Source: DASZMJ01 sp035551935 (GTDB taxonomy: Bacteria > Planctomycetota > Planctomycetia > Isosphaerales > Isosphaeraceae). From it: 9,805 nucleotides of DNA. Of this stretch, positions 5,028 to 9,805 are shown piece after piece. The notes beneath the pieces are model-generated. The model had not been told where the DNA came from. It ran no database searches and saw only the letters and a list, made by a program, of their open reading frames with translations. The stretch covers positions 1-9,805 of the forward strand of contig DASZMJ010000043.1 of assembly GCA_035551935.1 (NCBI GenBank), given 5' to 3'. Each line of letters starts with the position of its first letter. The first letter of the stretch is position 1. The position numbers and the translations under genes are program-made.

Positions 5028-7398
5028 GCGATCCCGACGACGGCGGCCGGGGTGGCTCGGCCTTCGCCTCGACCGCCGGCTTGCCCGCCCTCCACTTCGC
5101 CAGCGCCACGCCGAGCCCCTCGCGGACCGGGCCGGGGAGCTTGCGGTCGTCGTGCGGGGTGAGCCGATCGAGCCGCAGGGCCTCCTCCCCCTGGCGGACC
5201 GCCTCGGGGTATTCGCCGACGTCGGCCAGGGCGCGGGCGTATTCGGCCCGGAGCGGGGCGTTGGTCGGGTCGCCCAGGACGGCCACCTCGAGCGACAACC
5301 GGATGTCGCGGAGGAGCCGGTTGCGGAGCCCCGGCGAGAACTGCGGCCCGCGCGCGTCGAGCAGGGCCCGGGCGATCCGGGCGCGGTAGCGGTAGACCTC
5401 GATGGCCCTGGGGTTGTGGTACGGGGGCTCGACGGCCCGGTTCAGGTAGAGGCTGACGAGCTCCCAGACCGGCTCCTGGGTCGACTGGCCGCGGGCGACC
5501 CAGGCCTGGTATTCCAGGGCCGCCAGGGCCAGCCAGGGCCCTGCGGCGGGGGGGTCGAGGGCCGCGGCGTTGACGTAGGCCTGGCGGGCGGCCTCGAAGT
5601 TCGGCGGCCGCGACTGGAGGATGGTCTCGGCCCGCGCCAGCTCCTTCTCGGCCCTCCAGAACGGGACGGCGGTGCCGACGAAGGTGCCGATCAGGGCCGA
5701 GGCGACGGCCGCGATCGCGAAGCTGGCCCAGTAGCCCTCGATCGTCCGGAGCCGGCCGCAGGGGCGATCGTCGCGGAGGTCCTGGCCGACGCCCAGCAAC
5801 GTCCAGAGGCCGAGGGCGACCGGCGTGAAGCCGATCCCGCCGGCCGCGAGCAGGTGGACGACCACGGCCAACGCCCCCGCGCCGAGGCCCACGGCCGGCG
5901 TCGGGATGCGCCGCCAGGCCGGGGCGCCGAGGGCCAGCGCCAATCCCCACGAGCCACCCAGGATCAGCCAGCGGCCCATGTCCCCCTCGATCGGCGAATA
6001 CCCGCGGGGTGCCAGGAAGAGCACGAGCGGCCAGCCCGCGAACGCGGCGGCCAGCAGCCAGCCGTTCCGGGACGTCGGCCCCGTGCCGGGCGGGTCGTCG
6101 GCCACGGCCGCCTCGGGGCCCGGTCGCGCCGGGCCGAGCACGTCGCGCAACGCGAAGGCCAGGGCCGCCACCACCGCGACGGCCGCGACGAGCCCGGCGG
6201 TGGCCCAGGCTTCGAGCACGAAGTTGTGCGGGTCGGCGATCTCCTCGCTCGACTCGGGGAGCCGATGCCGCAGGTACGCGCCGCCGAAGTTGCCGGGGCC
6301 GAACCCACGCCACCAGGCGCGCGGCTCGCCCCAGATCGCACGCCAGGTCCCTTGCCAGTATTCGAGCCGGTAGCGGAACGACTTGGGCGTGTCCCGCACC
6401 ATCAACGCATCGACCTGGCCCAGCGCCAGGCTGATCGCCCCGAGGCCGACGAGCGCGACGACCAGGCCAACCCCGATCGCGACCCACGCCCGCCTCGAGA
6501 GCAAGGTCCGGCCCCGCCAGGCCAGGACCAGGAGCCCGACCGCCAGGCCGACGTAGGCGCTCCGGCTCTTGGTCCAGATCAGGCAGGCCAGGATGACCCC
6601 GACCGGGATCGCCCCCAGGAAGAAGGCGCCCGGCGACGGCCCCCCTTTCTTCCGAAGTCGCAGGCCCTCCAGGCCGACGGCCAGGGCGAGGACGGCCGGT
6701 CCCACGAGGAAACCGGCCAGCGAGTTGGCCAGCGCGAAGGTCGAGGTCGCCTCGTTCGAGGCCAGCAGGCGGTTGCGGAACCGGACATCGGACGCCGAGC
6801 CGGGGGTGATGTTCTGCTCGCGGAGGTGTCGGATCGGGTCCCGGAGGAACTCGGCGCGGGTCGCCGGCAGCTCGACGCTGACGTGCTCGATCCCGTACGC
6901 CGAGACCGCCGCGGCGGTCAGGACCAGGGCCGCGGCCAGGGCCGTCGCCTCGCCACGGGTCCGGGGCAGGTTGCGGACCAGCAGGTACGCGAGCCCGACG
7001 CCGACCCACTCCCACGCCAGGTTGATCGCCGGCCGCTTCGCCGCCGCCGCGCCGACGCTCCAGGCGATCAGCGCGATCAGGGCGAGGACGCCCGCGTCGG
7101 CCATCGAGAACCGCAGCCGGGCGCGGCCGGCGATCAGCATCGACACGGCGGCCAGCGCGAACGTCAGCACGACGCCCCAGACCCAGTACAGGCCGAGGCC
7201 CGTCTCGGCCTCGCGGACCCCCTCGCCCGGCCAGAACGGCCGGGCCACCAGCAGCGCGGCCGTCAGGCCCAGCGCGGCCCGTCGCAGCCGCTCGCCGAGC
7301 CAGGGGGAGATCGGCTCCTCCTCCAGCTCGTCGAGCCGGCTGGCCCTGGGCTCCGGCAGGATCGTGCGGTTCCTGACCTTCGTCTTACGACGGCCCAT
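4972..7398 (-). CDS. O-antigen ligase/polymerase-like membrane protein with C-terminal TPR-like domain
   Basis: The start ATG at 7398 has GGAG seven bases upstream; the product has 808 residues. After a basic cytoplasmic lead (1-40), about ten or more hydrophobic helices run from about 41 to 580. The Wzy_C/WaaL-type region includes SNEATSTFALANSLAGFL (214-231), the TKSRSAYVGL segment (276-285) and a large periplasmic loop with FRYRLEYWQGTWRAIW, GFGPGNFGG and ADPHNFVLEAWATAGL (388-403), whose Arg and His are the residues usually needed for transfer. From about 585 a soluble part has TPR-like helices (FEAARQAYVNAAALDP; AEYARALADVGEYPEAVRQGEEALRLD). The enzyme would polymerise or transfer lipid-linked glycan at the outer face of the inner membrane. 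It overlaps the preceding transferase gene by 14 bp. The last 19 residues (Gly/Arg/Ser-rich) lie antisense to the PEP-CTERM gene. Polymerase versus ligase is undecided. Confidence 0.85.
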   Translation of the reverse strand: MGRRKTKVRNRTILPEPRASRLDELEEEPISPWLGERLRRAALGLTAALLVARPFWPGEGVREAETGLGLYWVWGVVLTFALAAVSMLIAGRARLRFSMADAGVLALIALIAWSVGAAAAKRPAINLAWEWVGVGLAYLLVRNLPRTRGEATALAAALVLTAAAVSAYGIEHVSVELPATRAEFLRDPIRHLREQNITPGSASDVRFRNRLLASNEATSTFALANSLAGFLVGPAVLALAVGLEGLRLRKKGGPSPGAFFLGAIPVGVILACLIWTKSRSAYVGLAVGLLVLAWRGRTLLSRRAWVAIGVGLVVALVGLGAISLALGQVDALMVRDTPKSFRYRLEYWQGTWRAIWGEPRAWWRGFGPGNFGGAYLRHRLPESSEEIADPHNFVLEAWATAGLVAAVAVVAALAFALRDVLGPARPGPEAAVADDPPGTGPTSRNGWLLAAAFAGWPLVLFLAPRGYSPIEGDMGRWLILGGSWGLALALGAPAWRRIPTPAVGLGAGALAVVVHLLAAGGIGFTPVALGLWTLLGVGQDLRDDRPCGRLRTIEGYWASFAIAAVASALIGTFVGTAVPFWRAEKELARAETILQSRPPNFEAARQAYVNAAALDPPAAGPWLALAALEYQAWVARGQSTQEPVWELVSLYLNRAVEPPYHNPRAIEVYRYRARIARALLDARGPQFSPGLRNRLLRDIRLSLEVAVLGDPTNAPLRAEYARALADVGEYPEAVRQGEEALRLDRLTPHDDRKLPGPVREGLGVALAKWRAGKPAVEAKAEPPRPPSSGSLRTPRRPSAAGGGSRGGR

Positions 7399-8488
7399 CG
7401 CGACGCTCCGGCCGGGACGTTTGGAACTCCAGTTGCGCGACCACGCCGAGCAGGCAGAGCGTCTGCGACACGATCACCAGCGCACCCATGGCATCGAGCT
7501 CGGGTCGGTGCAGGAGCAACGCCCCGAGCCCGCCGGCCAGCGTCACCAGATAGATCGTGCGCACGGCGCCCTTCGACGTCAAACCCCGATCGACCAGCCG
7601 GTGCGAGAAATGGCTCCGGTCCGCCCGGAACGGGCTCCGCCCCTCGCGCAACCGGATCAGGATCACCGACCCCGTATCATACAACGGGACGGCCATCACG
7701 AGCAGCGGGGCCAGCACGCTGTAGTGCGAATAATTCTCGCGCGTGAACGTGCCGATGACGGTCAGGGCCCCGAGCAGGAAGCCGAGGAAGTTGCTGCCGG
7801 CGTCCCCCATGAACAGCCGCGCCGGGTGGCGATTGTGGACGAGGAAGCCGGCCAGGGCCCCGACGAGCACGAGCAACACCGCCGGCACGAACAGGCTGCC
7901 GACCGCCAGTTGCGCCGCCGCGAACAGCGCCGCCGCGATCAGGCCGACCCCGGCGGCCAGGCCGTCCATGTTGTCGAGGAAGTTGAACGCATTGGTCAGG
8001 CCGACGACCCAGAAGACCGTCAAGGTCCCCGACACGATCGGGCCCGAGAACGGCGGGAAGAGCGTCACTCGCACCCCTCCCAGCACCAGTGCCGTCGCCA
8101 TCGCGAACTGCACCGCGAGGCGGAGCTTCCATCCCAGGCCGTATCGGTCGTCGGCCAGTCCCATCAACATGATCATGGTCGCCAGCCCGTACAGCGTGGC
8201 CATCTTCCCGCCGCGCCCGAGCAGCCCCTCGGCATGTCTGGCCAGTTCCGGCGGCAACCGATCCCGGCCGATCGCGACCGCCAGTGCCCCCAGGCCGAGC
8301 ACCAGGCCGACCGTCAACCAGATCGCCACGCCCCCCCCCAGCGGCGTCGGCTCCTTGTGCGCCTTGCGTCCCCCCGGCCTGTCGACCAGCCCCACCCTCG
8401 GCGCGACTTTCCGCACCGCGGCACCCAGCGCGACGCTCACCGCGAACGCCACCGCCACCAGGCCGGCACCGACGGCGAGGAGGGTCAC
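7385..8488 (-). CDS. Polyprenyl-phosphate sugar-1-phosphate transferase (WecA/MraY family, GT4-type)
   Basis: The start is the GTG at 8488, whose GTGA shares four bases with the stop of the upstream gene; GAGG lies five bases before it. The 367-residue multi-pass membrane protein has the family motifs in order: DRPGGRKAHKEPTPLGGG (36-53), the Mg-binding Asp pair in GLADDRYGL (Asp113, Asp114), NAFNFLDNMDGLAAG (166-180), RLFMGDAGS (224-232) and the cytoplasmic loop SHFSHRLVDRG (292-302, His293 and His296). It transfers a sugar 1-phosphate from a UDP-sugar to undecaprenyl phosphate, the first step of a lipid-linked glycan. The His-rich loop without MraY-specific surroundings favours a WecA/WbpL-like enzyme over peptidoglycan MraY; the sugar is not determinable. 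The O-antigen-ligase-like gene follows, overlapping by 14 bp, which fits one glycan pathway. Confidence 0.9.
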   Translation of the reverse strand: MTLLAVGAGLVAVAFAVSVALGAAVRKVAPRVGLVDRPGGRKAHKEPTPLGGGVAIWLTVGLVLGLGALAVAIGRDRLPPELARHAEGLLGRGGKMATLYGLATMIMLMGLADDRYGLGWKLRLAVQFAMATALVLGGVRVTLFPPFSGPIVSGTLTVFWVVGLTNAFNFLDNMDGLAAGVGLIAAALFAAAQLAVGSLFVPAVLLVLVGALAGFLVHNRHPARLFMGDAGSNFLGFLLGALTVIGTFTRENYSHYSVLAPLLVMAVPLYDTGSVILIRLREGRSPFRADRSHFSHRLVDRGLTSKGAVRTIYLVTLAGGLGALLLHRPELDAMGALVIVSQTLCLLGVVAQLEFQTSRPERRDGPS

Positions 8489-8871
8489 GACGGCCTCGAG
8501 GTTTCGGAGACGTCGCGGATGGCGGGCGGCGGCATCCGGCTGCGGATCGTCTCGAAGAGTTGCCGGGACGTGCGGCGATCCCGCCACCATCGTCCCAGCG
8601 AGATCAGGCCCTGCACCAGCGTCGCCCAGAAGGCGACGAGATAGCCGACGTAAACACGCTCCGAAGCGATCGTCGCCGTCTGCAAGCTCACGAGCAGGGT
8701 CAAGGCGACCGGGAGCAACGCCAGCGCGAAGTTCAGGTGGAGCGATTCCGGGGCACCGCGTTCCAGGACGTCCAACTCGCTCTCTTGAATCAAATAAATT
8801 TTAATTTCAGAAATCGATGCATATCGGAAGACCGGGGGTTCGGGCTGGGGATCAGCGCTCCGCTTCGACAC
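8485..8871 (-). CDS. Small two-helix membrane protein of unknown function
   Basis: I do not recognise a named family. A GTG at 8871 is the preferred start because GAGGAGG (8881-8887) lies nine bases upstream; the GTG at 8898 and ATG at 8895 lack such a site. The product has 128 residues: a polar N-terminal region of about 44 residues with an acidic helix (ESELDVLERGAPESLHL), a first membrane helix at about 47-65, a short loop (TATIASERV), a second helix at about 74-93, then a basic juxtamembrane stretch (GRWWRDRRTSRQ) and a short tail. Both ends should face the cytoplasm by the positive-inside rule. It overlaps the upstream DUF1883 gene by 20 bp and the downstream transferase by 4 bp, so the three are probably made together. 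An unusually AT-rich patch (8785-8820) encodes its SEIKIYLIQ segment. Confidence 0.75.
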   Translation of the reverse strand: MSKRSADPQPEPPVFRYASISEIKIYLIQESELDVLERGAPESLHLNFALALLPVALTLLVSLQTATIASERVYVGYLVAFWATLVQGLISLGRWWRDRRTSRQLFETIRSRMPPPAIRDVSETSRPS

Positions 8872-9163
8872 GGCCGCTCGCCTCCTCAAGGACATCACCG
8901 GGGAGGATCTTCGTGAATGCGCGCACCTGGCCGGGTCCTCCCCCCAGGTCGATCACGAGGTGCCAGTGGCCCTGTCGGGGTGGACGTAGTCGGAACGGCG
9001 TCATTTCCGCGAACCCGCCATGATAGCGGAACGCCCGACCGTTCACATAGTTCTGGTAATTCGCCTCGTCGAGGAGTTGGACGTTGGCCGAGTTGTCGAG
9101 CGTGACCTCGATGACGTCTTCAGGCCCGGCGTCAAACTCCTGATGCAGATGAGGGAATGCCAT
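8852..9163 (-). CDS. DUF1883 domain protein
   Basis: The ATG at 9163 has GAGGGG six bases upstream; an earlier in-frame start at 9217 would only add residues unlike the family. The 103-residue product is almost entirely one DUF1883 domain (PF08980): HLHQEFDAGPEDVIEVTLD, NVQLLDEANYQNYVNGRAFRYHGG, then a GHWHLVIDLGG strand (65-75). It appears to be a compact beta-rich cytoplasmic domain without visible catalytic residues. As I recall, in other bacteria the domain is sometimes joined to a TIR domain, so a sensing or binding role is possible; no TIR domain is present here. The gene overlaps the two-helix membrane protein by 20 bp, hinting at a functional pair, and sits ahead of glycan genes. Family sure, function unknown. 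Confidence 0.85.
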   Translation of the reverse strand: MAFPHLHQEFDAGPEDVIEVTLDNSANVQLLDEANYQNYVNGRAFRYHGGFAEMTPFRLRPPRQGHWHLVIDLGGGPGQVRAFTKILPGDVLEEASGRVEAER

Positions 9164-9164
9164 G

Positions 9165-9224
9165 CTATACCCCTCGTTCGGTCTTGGCCACAAAGAGGCC
9201 CTGGGGCAGGCCGTCATTCGTCAT
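9165..9224 (-). CDS. Possible 19-residue small ORF upstream of DUF1883
   Basis: ATG at 9224, stop TAG at 9165-9167; the peptide reads MTNDGLPQGLFVAKTERGV. GGAGAG (9232-9237) sits seven bases upstream of the ATG and only six bases after the TPR gene's stop. The stop is one base before the DUF1883 ATG. The fit between the two genes is what one expects of a translated leader or coupling peptide. It could equally be the remnant N-terminus of a lost gene. The peptide has no membrane helix and no recognised motif. Confidence 0.35.
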   Translation of the reverse strand: MTNDGLPQGLFVAKTERGV

Positions 9225-9242
9225 GATCTGTCTCTCCGTCTA

Positions 9243-9805
9243 TCAAGCATCTTGATGGATGCATAACTCGACATCCCGCAACGCCTTCTTCGCCAAACGA
9301 TAGTCACGGTCGCGCAGGATCGCGTCGCGGAAGCAATCGGCGGCTTCCCGGAACCTTTCCTGGTTTCGCAGAACGACACCCAGATTATAGTATGTTTCAG
9401 AAATACAACCATAGAGACATTGCGTGGCCGAACGAAAGGTCTCCTCTGCCTCGACGAAACGACCCTGCTCGGCGAGGACGGCGCCGAGATAGACGTATCC
9501 AGTCGATTCCTCCGGGTCCGCATCGATCGCCCGGCGATACCATTCGGCGGCTCGGTCGTAGTCGCCCCGCTTCTTGTGCAAGTGCCCCAAGAAGCTGAAG
9601 AGGATTCGGCGCGACGCATTGTGCCTCGGGGGCAGTTCGAGGGCCTTCGACACCGCCTTCTCGGCCTCCTCGTAGCGCGCCAGGCCGATGAGTGCATCCG
9701 CCAGGATGCCCCAGACCGGACCGAAATCGGGGTATCGGGCGAGGAACCGGCGCGCGAGGACGACCGTCGAGCCGTGGTAGCCGGCCTCCCACGCCCGCTG
9801 GAGCC
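9243..9805 (-). CDS. Tetratricopeptide-repeat protein, 5' end outside window
   Basis: The frame is open from the window edge (first full codon ends at 9803) to the TGA at 9243-9245; 186 C-terminal residues are visible and no start is needed inside the window. An internal GTG at 9653 is not a plausible start because TPR sequence continues upstream of it. Four TPR units can be read at about 28-61, 65-99, 102-135 and 136-170, with the usual small and aromatic spacing (for example SFLGHLHKKRGDYDRAAEWYRRAIDADP and YYNLGVVLRNQERFREAADCFRDAILRD). Such repeats mediate protein-protein contacts. The gene is first in the visible minus-strand run, 79 bp before DUF1883. TPR proteins are very common in planctomycetes, so membership of the glycan operon is likely by spacing but not by function. 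Confidence 0.88.
   Translation of the reverse strand, partial: LQRAWEAGYHGSTVVLARRFLARYPDFGPVWGILADALIGLARYEEAEKAVSKALELPPRHNASRRILFSFLGHLHKKRGDYDRAAEWYRRAIDADPEESTGYVYLGAVLAEQGRFVEAEETFRSATQCLYGCISETYYNLGVVLRNQERFREAADCFRDAILRDRDYRLAKKALRDVELCIHQDA

Noticed and set aside
8489..8590. Upstream GTG (8590) extension of the sugar-phosphate transferase
   Set aside because: The added 34 residues are non-hydrophobic and just re-read the preceding gene; the GTGA junction at 8488 gives a membrane-helix start.
5152..8644. Very long plus-strand open frames opposite the ligase and transferase
   Set aside because: They are rich in Arg, Gly, Gln and Pro with no domain, as expected opposite GC-rich membrane-protein genes with multiple clear motifs.
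1..9805. tRNA, rRNA, CRISPR array or insertion sequence
   Set aside because: No cloverleaf, rRNA-like stretch, regularly spaced repeat array or transposase frame was seen; the repeats found are isolated palindromes.

Overview
The window looks like GC-rich chromosome from a planctomycete, probably the Isosphaeraceae. Support comes from a DUF1080 secreted protein, a PEP-CTERM protein, an ECF sigma factor of the planctomycete type (REIDRQLIDRC... start), TPR-rich proteins, and intergenic repeats that translate as 'TRSASEG' or 'TLAGASG'. The lineage call is inference from family resemblance; nothing in the window fixes the species.

Left part (1-2458). A 5'-truncated family IV (HSL-like) esterase on the + strand faces a decayed minus-strand patch. 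That patch holds a DUF4279 gene keeping only about 68 N-terminal residues, cut at a strong palindromic element, plus a HicB-like N-terminal relic of about 18 codons. Upstream of the relic on the same strand is an intact DUF1080 secreted protein. From 1756 to 2458 there is no gene, but there are two perfect long inverted repeats (29-bp and 28-bp arms) and a good promoter for the next gene.

Middle part (2459-5027). A LolA-like lipoprotein gene (+) converges with an ECF sigma factor gene (-), with 15 bp between their stops. The sigma gene is divergent from a small PEP-CTERM protein gene (+). Their 415-bp shared upstream region holds a sigma-70-like promoter for the sigma gene, a candidate sigma-54 promoter with an upstream dyad for the PEP-CTERM gene, a hairpin against the PEP-CTERM ribosome binding site, and two mutually exclusive hairpins.

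Right part (4972-9805). This is a tightly packed minus-strand operon. In transcription order it is a TPR protein (cut by the window edge), a possible 19-residue small ORF, a DUF1883 protein, a two-helix membrane protein, a WecA/MraY-type polyprenyl-phosphate sugar-phosphate transferase, and an O-antigen-ligase-like membrane protein with a TPR-like tail. Junctions overlap by 20, 4 and 14 bp or are separated by 1 to 18 bp, which suggests translational coupling. The two recognisable enzymes start a lipid-linked glycan and polymerise or transfer it. The last gene overlaps the convergent PEP-CTERM gene by 56 bp, so an exosortase-type surface protein sits beside a surface-glycan module. The least described parts are the DUF1883/two-helix membrane pair wired into the glycan operon and the small ORF in front of it.
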